From NCBI GenBank assembly GCA_011009095.1, contig VTPC01091316.1, positions 1 to 64,000 of the forward strand: 64,000 nucleotides of DNA, read 5' to 3'. Below, piece after piece: positions 1 to 12,000 of the stretch. Every line of letters starts with the position of its first letter. Position 1 is the first letter of the stretch. The position numbers and the translations under genes are program-made. The DNA is from Ignelater luminosus. Its lineage: Eukaryota > Arthropoda > Insecta > Coleoptera > Elateridae. The notes under the pieces are model-generated. The model saw nothing but the letters and a program-made list of their open reading frames with translations. It was not told where the DNA came from and did no database searches.

Positions 1-40
1 AACTGGCTTACATGTTCAATTAAAGAAAAGAAAGTTTTAG
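1..40 (+). CDS. CYP4: Last exon (3' end only) of a CYP4 cytochrome P450
   Basis: Frame 2-40 reads TGLHVQLKKRKF followed by a stop. The complete CYP4 gene downstream ends with [10 protein letters not shown] and the third with YVQLKKRNF, so this is the C-terminus of a neighbouring paralogue on the same strand; the rest lies outside the window. It shows that the CYP4 array extends to the left. The basic tail after the last beta strand is the usual end of these enzymes. No catalytic residue is visible in this fragment, so family membership rests on the match with the two complete neighbours. Confidence 0.85.
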   Translation, partial: TGLHVQLKKRKF

Positions 41-127
41 ATGCTAAAATCTTGTTACTTAATTGTATCTGCTCTGCAGTCCTATTTAAATATTTTTTGT
101 AAATCTTGTTTAAACAAATGTGCTTTT

Positions 128-133
128 AATAAA
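128..133 (+). terminator. Poly(A) signal of the first CYP4 gene
   Basis: A canonical AATAAA lies 88 bases after the stop codon at 38-40, a usual 3' UTR distance for a compact insect P450 gene. Cleavage would fall about 10-30 bases further on. Confidence 0.5.
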
Positions 134-2069
134 AAATTAAACTGAAGATATTTTGTATCGATCTTACCCCAGCGTTTTTGTTTGTAGTATACATAAAAAT
201 TCTTTAACATTCAAATCATAAGTTGTGCTGGGGACGTTTTAACATATTAATGGCTTTTTTCTAATTTTCCTTAGAATTGTTCCAATAAATAAATAGTAAT
301 GTTCTAGATGCTGATATATCCGTTGTTTTTTAAAGTAGCAAGTAAAAACAAAAGTTTAATTAGTGATGTTGTAAGTACCCTACACTTCTTGGCTATGAGA
401 CTGTAAAAGAAGAGATACCGAATTCAAACCCTATGGAGCTACCAAAATAAAGAAGTGGGACAGGCAACTGTTATATTTATCTAAATATTTAAAGCAAGTA
501 GGTTTATGTTTAAGTATTTGCCCGAAGAACAAACAAAAACACAAAAAAGGCTGTGGTTGTTAAAAACAATATATTGCCAACTTTTATTTATGTTACAATT
601 TCATGAAGTGTTTTGTAAGGAAAATGAATTATAGATTTACTGCACGGTGCAATTCAAATTGCAGCTACTCTTGTTAGCAGGAAAAACACATTTATGAGTT
701 AAAATTATCTTTAACAAAGCATCCGGTGTGATGCTAAATTTATACATTTAATGGTTTTCTAGTATGTAATAATATTCTATTTCCACGAGAAAAATAAACA
801 ATGCATGAACCTTGATAAACTACATTCTGACAAATTTCGAAAGACAGTTTCAAATCTATTGTCTACAGCTCAACTACTGAGCATAAACCTATAATAACAA
901 ATATTAATATCTGAGTATTACAAAAAGGACACCAAAATCCGTATGGAATATTATAATATCAATAATAATAACGAGCGATCTTGAAAATTTGTATTCGCGG
1001 TTGGTCACAGACATGATGACGTATTTTGCACTTAGTAAGTCATACTTTAAGTGTCGTTAAAGTAAACAAGATTTCATGTGAATTACGGTGCTGTATTTTG
1101 GGAATTGATTTTAAAATTCAGCTAACACATCCAAAACGGAAGATTCCCAGTTCTTATACCATTCCTAAAATAGCTTTTGGTCATAAGATTTAACTGATTT
1201 TTTAGTGAGAACTGCGTTTATTAAAAACCATGATTTTCCAATTTTCAAAGTGACAGCAAACTGTACCTGCGGTACAAGGAATCTGAATTGTCTATCTTTC
1301 TTGTTCATGGTCAACTGAGGAGGCAAATTCTGTGAATCACCTATTATAATCTTTCAGATTTCTTTTATTTTCAGTATGTATATTTCCATTCTTTTTCTAC
1401 TACCGTGAAGTTCTTGAAACTCTAATACATAAACATTTCTTTTTATACGTAATTCAATGAGGTCCTTGTATTCAGTGTGAGATATTTCGAGTTTTACTAT
1501 AAATATTTGTTGAATATTTTTAAATTAAATTTGATAAACAGTTACCTAATTTTACTTTTAAAGTTCTTTTTTCACATAGTATAATCATTCACATTCAGTT
1601 CCTTGCACGTTTCACCTTTCAAAGGCGCTGTTGTTTGTCACAAAACAGGATCCATGGATAGGATATGTGTCTAACTGAAAAAGACGTTTGGTATAAGAGT
1701 ATATTGAAAATGATTGTAAACAGATGAATGTAAGATTGGAAACAGCATAATAGAATTTAATTATCTTTACAATATGTAGCTCTGGAATTTTACTAATTGT
1801 GTAATACTATCAGGATTGTTAAATCATAGCAAAGGTATAATTTCTATCCCATGCTCTATCTTCAGAATCTCTTCTGCCAGAAACGTGGATGGATTATACT
1901 ATTTTTAGTTCCAACTTCTTCTCTGCAATCTTGCATTCCTTTGTTTTCTAAACGTGGAAAATGTTAAGTCTTTAATAATCGATGATATTTTTTTTAGTGT
2001 CTAAAATTTCTATTTTATTTTCTTATTGAGTTAGGTTTATCATACTACCTATTCGTAATTGTTATTATT
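134..2069. other. AT-rich intergenic stretch, no gene recognised
   Basis: There are no ORFs of note and no recognisable protein remnants on either strand. An 18-bp string at 716-733 (core gcatccggtgtgatg) recurs at 18537-18554, upstream of the next CYP4 gene, inside loosely similar sequence. It may be a trace of the tandem duplication that made the cluster or a dispersed repeat. Confidence 0.5.
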
Positions 2070-3060
2070 TTAAAATTGGATGTTAAACTTGTTTTTAATT
2101 GTTTCTATCATTACAGTTTTGTTGACCTTTATTCGAATGACTCTGCAAGGTCTTGTGAAGTAATTTAATAGTTTTTGCAAGTATAAGTAGTTTGTTTTCC
2201 ACTTGAAACTGTTATCTATCTTCTTTTGACTTATTCTAGTTACTATGTACTTATTTGTTTTATATACTTGCATATGCTGTTTTATGGAATTGTACAGTAC
2301 GTAAGTGTTTTCTTTTAATTCTCGCAAACACTTTTGAAAATACGTGAAATTTCTCTTCGATAAGTGTTCTGATTTGATCTCGATTGACGTTATTCAGCTG
2401 TTATTAGGCCATTTTCATGGCTCTTTTTTAGATAATACTAGAAAGACTTTTAGGAATCTAAAATGTTCGATAAGCGTTGAATTGAAACGATCAATGTCAC
2501 CCTGTGATTGAGGATTGTGAGGAGTTTCTTTGTAAGGTATGCTGTTTCGACTCATGGTATTCTTCAATAAATGTTATCAAACTCGACAAAGCGTGTCCGA
2601 ACTTAGAAAATTTTTATCCACTGATTTTGGAGAAAAAGAAATGTTTGAAGGGTTTTGAATAATATTGAGTTAATCTCATTAGTGGTTTTATAGGCCATCT
2701 GTCATATTTAGTTTGATCACATTTTTCACGTATAATAATAAATGTAATTATAGTTTCTTTCATATAGGCCACCAATAATTCCTATTGGTTGGTTTTCTTT
2801 CAATGTTTAATTTTGTTTTTTTTTTGTTGGTCTTCCTAAATTTTCATTTATGGCATCTTTTTATTATTGATCCTTTGCCAGTAAAAATTGTATTCTTGGG
2901 GTATTTTTAAAACCACAATCAGACTAAAGGTTTACAGTCTCAAATACTTTATGGCTCAAATTATGGCAAGCAGTTGCCTCTGCGTCGTGCTATATCTTTA
3001 TTCAGTCTTGTTTAGTGATCCATCAGCGTAGTATGTAGGTCCTACTCCCTATTTTTTGCA
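2070..3060 (-). pseudogene. Ty3/gypsy-type LTR retrotransposon pol relic (RNase H, integrase)
   Basis: On the minus strand about 3040-2900 reads LNKTE, then RYSTT, QLLAI and IKYL, with stops in between; this is the RNase H segment of Ty3/gypsy pol (family pattern: LNKAE..YST.E.ELLAIV.A..Y). Further along, about 2620-2440 reads FIEEYHESKQHT, then HNPQSQGDIDRFNSTLIEH, the integrase core block (family pattern NPQ..G..ER.N..L). A 85-codon open stretch (2327-2070) containing YNSIKQH may be the continuing integrase. The two blocks are separated by unrecognisable sequence and interrupted by stops and frameshifts. No LTRs were found. It is an old dead copy in the 3' flank of the first CYP4 gene. Confidence 0.6.
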
Positions 3061-3429
3061 AATATGGCTTTAAGTGGTACCTCGCATTTGTAATAAAGAT
3101 AAATTCTTTTCTAAAATCTGAGTATTGTATATTTGCTCACTTGTTAATAATTATTTGCATTTATTTATTGTCTCTAAAAATTCTCTTTGTATGTTCTGTG
3201 TTTTCATTTTGCTATAATATCCCATAGGTTCAAGAAATCTTTTTACTTCGTTTTTATATTATTATAACCTAAATATTTTCAACTTCAAGTGGCAGGGACG
3301 TTCGCAGAAACTTATGATTAGAGTGCGGATTTTTAAGCACAAAAAAACAATAAAAAAAGTTCTTAAAAAAGCGTAAAAATTCAAGGAAAAAAGCTTAAAA
3401 AATAGCACAAAAATTAAAGTTTAGTCTTT

Positions 3430-4250
3430 CAATGTCAACACTAGTAATCGGTGCATATTTAAATCTTGCAAGTAACGATGGTTCCAAGTCGAAGTTATTG
3501 ACTATTTCGCCTGATAAAATACTTGCAATGGTCTTTAATCTTGCTAAACCTTCGTTTTTAGCCAGCACGTTCTCAAATTTGGCAAATATTGTTTTTCCTA
3601 CATCACCACGCAGATTCCCAATTTTATTTTAAACTCTTGTACAATCTGAATTGCTTCTGTTAGCTCACTTCCTTGTGTTTCAAGTTTGGTGATAGTTTCA
3701 CTGATGAAGTCGTAACTTGCTTTGATGAATGAAAGGTTTTGTTGAAGTTCCGAATTTTTAAAAATATTTTGGCAGTCTTTAACTGATTGGGATGCATCTT
3801 CCGAAAATTCTAACAAAATTTCTTTGAAGCTGGTGAAGTTAACTGCGTAATACACAGCCGCATCCAACCATGTTCCCCATCTAGTAATGAGTGGTTGTGG
3901 TGGAAGCGGAATATTAGGCAGTTTTTCTTTAAATCGTTGTACCCTCAATGGCACTTTTGAAAAACACTTTTTGCCATTTTTAATTAACTCGTTAGCTAGA
4001 GGAAATTCAGACTTCACAGTTTCTGCTACTCGGTTTAATCCGGGAGCTACGCAAGTAGAATGTGTGAGATTACTATACAAAACTTTTAAATTAATACCTG
4101 CTTTAGCATATCTGCAGCCGCATCCGTCACCATTAACAGAATTTTTTCAGTTGGGACTACATTAGGAAAAAAAAGTTTGCGAGTCCCTCGTTAATAAATC
4201 TTGTTATGGTGCTGCTGTTGGTTTTATCTAGTTCTTTCAAATATATTAAA
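3430..4250 (-). pseudogene. hAT transposase, C-terminal half
   Basis: Read on the minus strand the order is ELDKTNSSTITRFINEGL (about 4245-4190), then VPTEKILLMVTDAAADML (about 4160-4105; the D of VTDAA is the expected second acidic catalytic position), then a 160-codon open stretch at 4080-3598 containing CVAPGLNRVAET, PLRVQRFKEKLPNIPLPPQP and TRWGTWLDAA. After a stop the reading continues with FEKF-like sequence to KYAPITSVDIER (about 3450), the start of the hATC dimerisation domain, which is then cut short. Several stops and frame changes are present. It joins the 5' half at 6106-6673 across the LINE insertion. It acted in cut-and-paste transposition and is now non-functional. Confidence 0.75.
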
Positions 4251-4251
4251 A

Positions 4252-6105
4252 ATGGACTGGTTGGAGTAGCTTCATGTAGAAATCTATCACAAGAAATGAC
4301 ATGCGAATTGACAGGAATCTTCGTAAAAAAGCTAAACTTAATTATTATTGCAATTTATCGCCCAAATAACAATATTAACGTAAACATTTTAATTAATGTA
4401 GTACACAACACTTTTCAAAATTTAAAAAAATTTCTAAATGCACATATTGTTATCAGCGGTGATCTGAATGTTGATCTAAAAAAAGATAGCGCAAATAAAA
4501 AATTAATAACGGATTTTTTGCATCCTACGGTCTTATACAAACAGTGCATGAGTACACTAGAGTATTTAATGGTAACCAGTAATGTATAGACAACTTCTTT
4601 GTAAATTTCAGCAGTTTTGAAACATCAGTCACAGGCATAGGGGTATCTGATCATAATGCTCTAACATTAAAATTCGATTCAGAGCCAGTGAAACATGATA
4701 CTAACGACAAAATAACAAGAGAAAATTTAACAATGAAAATATTAATAATTTTAAAAATTTATTAGAGAATGAAACTTGGAACACAGTCTACACAGAAAAC
4801 AATGTAGAACGCCAATTTGGCTTTCAGAAGGGAAGGACAATAATAGACGCGGTAATGAAATTAAAAAGTAACATCATAAAAGCCTATGAAAGTAACGTGT
4901 TCTGTCACACGGTATACGTGGACTTGTCCAAGGCATTTGACTGTGTATCGCACGACCTGCTGTTGAAGAAATTGGAATATTATGGTCTTAGAGGCACGCC
5001 AAAATCTGTAATTGCAACCTTATTGCAAAATAGACAACAGCGGGTGTTCTTAAATAACCAGAAAAGTAATATAAGATATGTAGAGACAGGAATGCCACAA
5101 GGCTCTATATTAAGTCCTTTTCTATTTTTAGTATACATTAATGATTATCCGAACAATATAACACAGTCAAATGTCTTCCCAATCCTGTATGCAGATGACA
5201 CAACACTGTATACTAACGTTGACAAAGATACAGATACCACTAAAATAACAGAAGACATTCTAACAAATTCAACAATTTGGTTTGATGCCAACAACCTTCT
5301 TTTGAATAAGGGAAAAACAAAGATACTGACTTTTGCTGTAAAAAAAATAAATAAAAATTTGCAATCACCAGTAGATTTTCTAGGAATATATCTAGCCGAG
5401 ACTATGTCTTGGCAAAGCCACATAAACTCTCTGTGTCCCAAATTAAGCCAAGCGGTATACGCAATACGCAAAATAAGGCTAATTACTAATAAAGAGGCTG
5501 CTTTAACATGCTATTACGCCACGTTTCATTCTCGTCTTTCATATGGGATAATGCTATGGGGCGACGCAGCTGAAGCACATCTAAATAGAGTCTTTACACT
5601 GCAGAAAGCCGCAGTCCGTGCTATTAAAGAAGCTAATCACCGGGAACACTGCAAGTTACTATTTGAAGAACTACGAATAATGTCTTTGTACTCTATGATA
5701 GTACATCAAAAACTATGCTACGTCAAAAAAACAAATTGATAAGTATACCACCCATGCACACATTCACGATCATGACACAAGAAACTAACATAATATTGTA
5801 CCACACCGACAAGGTCTAAGCAAAAATCAGCAATTGGAAATTCACCTGTTCAACGCCCTTCCTAAAGAACTTCGACTATTAAACGACAAGAAATTTCATA
5901 AGGCAACAAAACAAATTTTAATACGGAATTGTTTATATAAAATAGAAGACTTTTATAAGCTGTTCTAATTTTGACTATTTTAATATTTTACAATTAGGCT
6001 TATCTGTCGACAACTTTTACAATTGTTATATATGTTACGTTTTGACTTTTCTATAAAATGTTAAATTTTCTAAGACGAATAAATTATTATTATTATTATT
6101 ATTAT
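4252..6105 (+). mobile_element. 5'-truncated, internally deleted non-LTR retrotransposon (LINE)
   Basis: The element starts inside an apurinic-type endonuclease, loses the first part of the reverse transcriptase, and ends in a microsatellite tail of repeated ATT at 6083-6105, directly against resumed hAT coding sequence. This is the signature of a target-primed LINE insertion into an older hAT copy. The 5' junction was placed where hAT similarity (LKELDKTN on the other strand) gives way to endonuclease similarity and is accurate to about 20 bases. No clear target duplication was seen. The clade looks jockey/CR1-like; (ATT)n tails are known in several LINE clades, so I do not assign one. Confidence 0.75.
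4262..5967 (+). pseudogene. LINE ORF2 relic: endonuclease plus reverse transcriptase
   Basis: Endonuclease part: IIAIYRPNNN and VISGDLNVDL (about 4330-4480), then after a frame change near 4586 the GVSDHNALTL block (about 4640) with the conserved SDH of the active site. A deletion removes the RT fingers: the text jumps from ENETWNTVYTENN to FGFQKGRTIIDAV near 4800. The open frame 4855-5739 carries VDLSKAFDCVSHDLLLKKL, GMPQGSILSPFLFLVYIND and the catalytic YADDTT (about 5188-5205), followed by thumb and C-terminal sequence (LSYGIMLWG). A frameshifted tail to about 5967 (NALPKELRLL) completes the ORF. It once copied its own RNA into DNA; it cannot now. Confidence 0.8.
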
Positions 6106-6673
6106 CCATAATGAGACCAGACACATACCTACCGCACTCATCAGTGGTTTCATCGACAGAAAACCAGATATAATGGTCTGCAATTATATTTTTAATTTCA
6201 AGAACTGTTTTATAAACTGTATCTAAATAGTTTTTTCGTAGAGTGCTTTCGGACGGTATCGATCTCTTACAATATGTTTCTAAGAATTTTCGAAATGCAG
6301 AATTGGCTAATTTTCTGAAAGGAATATTTGCCGATATCAAAGTATTGCATAAATCAAAATAAAAAGTTCTTTCTTCGGATCGAGTAGAAGATCCAGAGGC
6401 AACTACTTCTGAAATATTTCATTGTTTCAGCTTATTTTCATTTTCCGCTCTTCCTACATTTTCCTTGTGAATAGCGGTCTTCGTATGTTGTATTACATTA
6501 TACTTTTTGTCGCACTGGATCTATTAAATCGAGCATTAAAGAATATTATATTTAAAATCTAATCTACTCCTTACCGTTTTAACACATACTCTGCAAAATA
6601 GTCTACTACCTTCCAGCCTTATTTCTGGTATATTTTTAATCCACTCTTCTACACTCGTTTTGACTTTTGGCAT
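6106..6673 (-). pseudogene. hAT transposase, N-terminal half (BED finger)
   Basis: A minus-strand ATG at 6673 opens MPKVKTSVEEWIKNIPEIRL, then LFCRVCVKT, the first Cys pair of a BED-type zinc finger. After a small disruption KYNVIQHTKTAIH supplies the expected histidines. Further on come LISANIPFRKLANSAF, IPSESTLRKNYLD and IWFSVDETTDECGRYVSGL (about 6340-6106); the D of SVDETTD is the first expected catalytic acid. The reading stops exactly at the (ATT)n tail of the inserted LINE and resumes at 4250. Stops between the finger and the catalytic domain mark it as dead. Confidence 0.72.
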
Positions 6674-7569
6674 TGTAACACAGTCTTATTTTATTAAAAA
6701 CAGAAAACAGCACAAAAGATTAAGTTATAATAAAATGAAACAAAACTTTTTCAATCTACCAGCAACATTACATACACGCACGATACCAACACTTTAAGTA
6801 ACCCAGTAAAACTGAAGCATTTGTCAAATAAATCTTAAAATCTATAAGAACTAACTGTTTTCACAGTTTATCCTAGGGACAAAGAACTGCTGGAACAATG
6901 TGTAACGACCCCGACAGGCTCCGGAACGGTGAGCGTCCAGATGGTATTCAATACATAACGGTAAATAATGATATTTTAAGCAATCCTTGAAAATATTGTC
7001 ACGAAATTTACCGTAAAAACAAATTGTTTAAAACAATAATGTAGACAATTGCTGCTAGAGAAAGAATTTATAGAAAGTATTTTAAAGAAACAGAAAATAA
7101 ATATACTGTAGACAAGAAAAGTATAAGGATATTATGATTTTTTTCTTGAGACTGACAAAAAATGTACAAAATAAGCATTATTCTAAAAACTAGCAGAAAG
7201 CTTCAAAAAAAGCAAAAAAAGCAATATGAAAATCAGTTAAATGATTCCTTTAATTGCGATTCGCACTTATTTCAATGTCGTTTTGTACTGCTATTAATAT
7301 CTAAAAAAAGCATTATTCCTATAAATCCGCACTCTACTTATGATGATCCTGGTCCGTGCTAAATACCGCTTTTTGTACATTTTTAGAACACATCTTAACT
7401 CAATGTTACTCTGCAGAGGTAAGAGCATTGCGTTTCCCAGTTTATAAGAGATATTAGTAGTTCGATTGGTTCTACCTTCGTAGCGGTGACTGACTGAACC
7501 AATGCGCATGTCTATTACAGTTTTGGACTGGTTCTAGATTTAACCCTAACAAAGCTATATACTAATTTA

Positions 7570-7664
7570 GTAAAATTCTTTTAAATCTATCTTATCGTTA
7601 GTGTGCCGCCAAATTTTTAATTTTTAAAAGTGTACCGTGACGACAAAAGGTTGAGAATCACTGT
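7570..7664 (-). repeat. Single end of a second hAT-like element
   Basis: Read on the minus strand from 7664 the sequence opens cagtgattctcaacctttt and continues with gtgtgccgcc-type sequence. The CAGTG.TTCTCAACC opening is typical of one group of hAT termini. I found no matching partner end in the window, so this is a solo end or a badly decayed MITE. Confidence 0.4.
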
Positions 7665-8616
7665 CTTAGAATATTAGTGAGTCTGGGGCAAATTATTATT
7701 AACCTTCTGCATCACTTCTATCATTAAGGATGTGAATAGTCGATCATTTATTGATATGTTAGGTCGTTTTTTTGTTTGTTTTTCTTGTTTAGCGTCTCGT
7801 ATTCTATTCAATGAATGGTCATGTAACTGCTGGTAATTATCAAATCTTCTGCTTCCTTCATTAAGGTTTTTGGTTTTTTTAGTTTCACCTGAAGTACTAT
7901 ATCTTTGTGTTATAGACCGCGTATCAGGCGTGTATCATAAGTAGCTGCACACTTTTCAGCAACTGTCAGAACTACTAGAGGTACATGAATAAACATGAAT
8001 TTCGTTTTAGAAGTTGTTTATTGCTATCAGATTCTAGTTATTTTCGTAATAGTATATTCAAATTCAAAACGGATGCGTACAACAGTATGCGAATTGTGTA
8101 GACGGCATACAAACAAGGAAACTTAAAGTCTTTTTTTAAAGTAAACTACTGGAATTGGTACAATCTTCAGTATTGATTATCGTTTCAATAGTAATACTTA
8201 AAATGAAGATACAATAAAACCTAAAATACCAAAAAAGTTAGGTCTATGGCAAATAGGACATTAAAAAAGTATACAAAAAACTAAATTGATAGCAATACCA
8301 ATGTAAGTTACTTTACATTATATTAGTTAATATTGACAACAAAAATGATATTAGCGATTTAAAGCATACGTATGTCGATAAAATACCTGACAGCATTCTG
8401 AAGCAACTGTAGAAAATTCTATTAAATATTGTATGTTATAAAAGAATCAACAAAGTCATAGAATTTGGAATTCTGATAAAAATAAAAAATAGTTGAGATT
8501 TTTCTACGGCCTGCACTTCATAAATCATAAAACACAATCTTATTCATTTCTTGTTGGCTATAGCAATTTAGTATTTTAAAGATCTTAGCCCAACAGTTTC
8601 AGAATTATTTCTGGAC
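7665..8616. other. AT-rich spacer, nothing recognised
   Basis: No ORFs of note, no recognisable protein relics and no clear inverted or tandem repeat were seen on either strand. Confidence 0.5.
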
Positions 8617-8802
8617 CTGAGTATTGAAAGGGCCAATCTCCACTTTTGCCGTTTTTGAGATTTAACCAACACTAAAAAGCCTTAGTTCAATACTATCGAC
8701 ACAGAAAAGGCCAATCTCCTTTTGTTAAAGGTTATCTGCTTTTGTAACTTCCACCACTATCTCATAACAGTGAAAATGGATATTGGCCCTTTTAATACTC
8801 AG
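8617..8802. repeat. 186-bp MITE with terminal inverted repeats
   Basis: The left end reads ctgagtattgaaagggccaa and the right end, on the minus strand, ctgagtattaaaagggccaa. The inverted match runs about 30 bp with few differences (continuing tctccacttttg against tatccattttca). An internal copy of aaggccaatctcc lies near 8708. There is no coding capacity. Size, symmetry and absence of an ORF fit a miniature inverted-repeat element; the superfamily cannot be told without a target duplication. Confidence 0.65.
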
Positions 8803-9073
8803 ATTCAGATTTAATTATTCACTGTAAGATTAGATTTTTTCTAACTGTTGGTATAGGTAGCTGAGATTTATTGTTGAATCTTTACTAGCAACTTATACTG
8901 ATATTTCCATATTAAGAATTCATGACTGGAATGAGCACTTTGCACTGAGCTTTGTGGTTCCATATTTGCTCTTTAAAACTCAAATTTTAGGTTATCACTT
9001 TATTAGCTGCACAACCGCTGGGTAATAATAATGTCAGCGTAGTATTACCAGCACTATGTACTGTGACACAACA

Positions 9074-12000
9074 AGTTAGTCCAGTCATTCGGTGCTCAAA
9101 AAGGACAAATAAAGGAAAGTTTTAGTGGAGTTTTGATTTTTGGTACTATAGGGTACTTTTTGGGTCGCCGAATACTACTCAGAGATTTGCCAACAAGAAT
9201 TTTCTCCGCAAGTCGGTTTTTTCCCAAAAAACGTGTAAAAACACGGACTTCCTTTGGTCTTTTTCAAAATAACTCCAAAACTATGCATTTTACATGAAAA
9301 TCGACCCCATATGAAACTAAAGAGGATAAAATTTGAAGCTTCATATTCTTCATGAGATATACTGTTCGATGGTCGTGTCTATCCACGTTCCACACCAGAA
9401 TTTATGTGGTCGTCGAATTGTGAAGAAGCCCTGAATGGTATATTTTTCATATTCTTTAACGGGCATTGTTTGTTTCTAGTTGAGCATATCTTGCAGGTAT
9501 AGGTGAGTGCATTAGGGTAACCAAAGTGACCTGACGCATGAGAATATGGCAGCATTTGCCAAACAGTTTCAAGGTGTTGGTCCCAGTTGCCCATTTTCTC
9601 AGATAAGATGAATACTTTTAGAAGAGTCACCATTTGTATGTGCTGCACCCATAGCTAGAATGTGGAACCACGTTGTTTCAATTGCTGTAGTTGATGTTCC
9701 ATCTTCTCTTTGATTTCGCAACATTCATTAAGCGCAAAGGCACAAATCACTGATTTGTCAACATTGTACAGAATTTCGTCTAATTCTGCTTCCGTTTCTG
9801 AGGTGGTGCCAATCATTTCCATGACAATCTTCATAAGTACTTGCAGCTCTGTAATATGCATGCCCTGACATAATTTTTTCTATCGAGTTTATAGCATATA
9901 CGGTATTAAATAACTTCTTGAGGCCACTGTCCTCCATTACGTAACCAATGGATTCTAAAAGGACATTAGTAAACAAAATCCGCCCAATCTGGGAACAACG
10001 TTCTGCACCCTGGAGTCGGTGCAATTAGAGATGATGTATTGTGCCTTCAAGTACAGGGATTGCTCAAAGGTCACCATATACATCTTCTGGCCTTTTTCTT
10101 TACATTTCTCTGCAGACTCCAATAATGCAGTGAATATTGTGTCGTAGTCGGTGGAAGGAGCATTTATAAAGAAAAAATAAGCGGTAAATGTTCGTTCAAA
10201 CTGGAGGTCTGCTGTCACTTAATCCATGAACACATTTCATCCTAGTATTGTAGTGAAGTCTTTATACCTACTGTATAACCAAAGAATCTCAGCTGCACAA
10301 GAAAAGACATTTTCGGAAGATAGAAATTTATCACTGAGATCTTGAATCTTAGTTGCTTTGAGACCTTAACCACTCTCTGTTGACCCCAAAACTTCCGACA
10401 ACCGCAAAAGATGGCATTTCTGTCAATCTGGAAATCTTTTCATCTACAGGTACTGTAGTTGCTGAGCTACAGCGTACATCCCACCCATCACATGCAAAGT
10501 ATTATAACCATCAATTGTTTGTTGAAATCTGCGTTGTCGTAAACAAACTGACAAAATCCTTCTTGATTTATCTTGATCTCTGCTTTCATGGCTGATGAAA
10601 TTTCAAAACGTACAGCTTCCTGGTACGAGGTACAAAACCCCATTGAATTCAATATTTCCAACAACATCCAGAATTCACTCTTTTTGTAAATGAAAGCTGC
10701 CAGTCTAACTTGTAAAATCGACAAAAATGATTTGGGCCTTACAGCAGCGATGACACTGTGAGAAAGAACGTTGCATTTATTTTTCCACTTTTGAGTATTC
10801 CCACATTTTCTCTTTAAATCGGAGTTTCCAAAAAACACTTGAGAGTTTCAGGAATCATAGCTTCACTCTCTGACAGAAAACGGATACTCTTGGATCTCAT
10901 ATACTTGTGATCTGATATCTTTGCAAATAATCTTTGGTGCTGCTTCAACCAATTGAAGCCTCTCTTCTTGTTCAGATTTGCATGTTTACTGATTGCGTCA
11001 GTCAATACTTTCTCTCCTACATCTTTGAAATATACTACAGGTTTTTTCTGATTGCTTGTGAGCAGTATATCGTGTCCCTACTTCTCAATGAGGCGAGCCT
11101 TGACCGTTTTGATGTTAAGTTGATAACTTCCTGTAATCTGTTTCATTAGAACTTCCATGGCGAACTGGCACTCGCTGTTTAATTACATTACTCTGTCGAT
11201 GTCCTTAGCAAATAGACTACGTTTCTTCTGTTCCTGGCCGTCCATAAAAGCCTTTGAAACACTTGCTGCGGTATTGAGCATCTGCTGTAATCAAATCATT
11301 CACTTGCTCGATGCGCTGAATTATGGGTCGTCCATAATCATCATCAAGATCTCTTGCTGCTTTCAAAACTGTGCTTTTCACTCCCATGTGCCGCAGACTG
11401 TACACAGTATTGCGCTCACTTTCGTTTGAGCTGCAATAAACTCATCTGAAATGCCCATTCTACACATATAACAACGAATTCTAAAAATAAACTCAGGGAT
11501 TGATGACCTTAGTACTTGAGAAGTGGAAAGACCTTGTTCCTCAACCCTTTTTACAATAGCAGTTAATCATTCGTTCATTAATATATGTTTTTCTACACTT
11601 TTCATGCACATCTACTGATGTTTCCTTTTAGGAAAGATCTCTTCCCATCCTTCCTTTTTGTGCTGGTCTTGATAAACGATATAATACCTCGACTTTTAAC
11701 ATTTGACACGGTAGTTCCATCTTCTAAAGAAGTCACAAACAAAACACACCAACATTGCTTCAAACTCATTTTGGAGACTCACCAAACAGTGAGCTACGAA
11801 CCAGTAAACAGTGAAACAGCCCGAACGAAACTGAGGAATAATGTTGAGTGATATTTCACTTAGCAGTGAAAAATAGTGATGGGCGAGGAGGTAAGGATGC
11901 GCTAGCAGCAAAATCGTTGATCTTCATGGTTAACATTTGCGTAAAATAGATAGTTTTTGTGTTAAATCTACGTACAGTGCCGTAATTCCCGTTATTGAAA

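Larger units (their letters stand above)
3293..7358 (-). mobile_element. hAT-family DNA transposon, decayed and split by a LINE
   Basis: The two halves of one hAT transposase (described separately) lie on the minus strand between inverted termini. The left end 3293-3335 starts cagggacg, and the right end 7319-7358, read on the minus strand, starts cacggacc; both contain tagagtgcggattt at the inner edge. The 4.07-kb span includes a later non-LTR insertion at about 4252-6105; without it the element is about 2.2 kb, reasonable for hAT. An 8-bp target duplication is not clear at these ends, so the outer limits are approximate. Stops, frameshifts and the insertion show it is inactive. Confidence 0.7.

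Noticed and set aside
3887-4165. Plus-strand 92-codon ORF
   Set aside because: It is opposite the clearly recognisable hAT transposase text on the minus strand.
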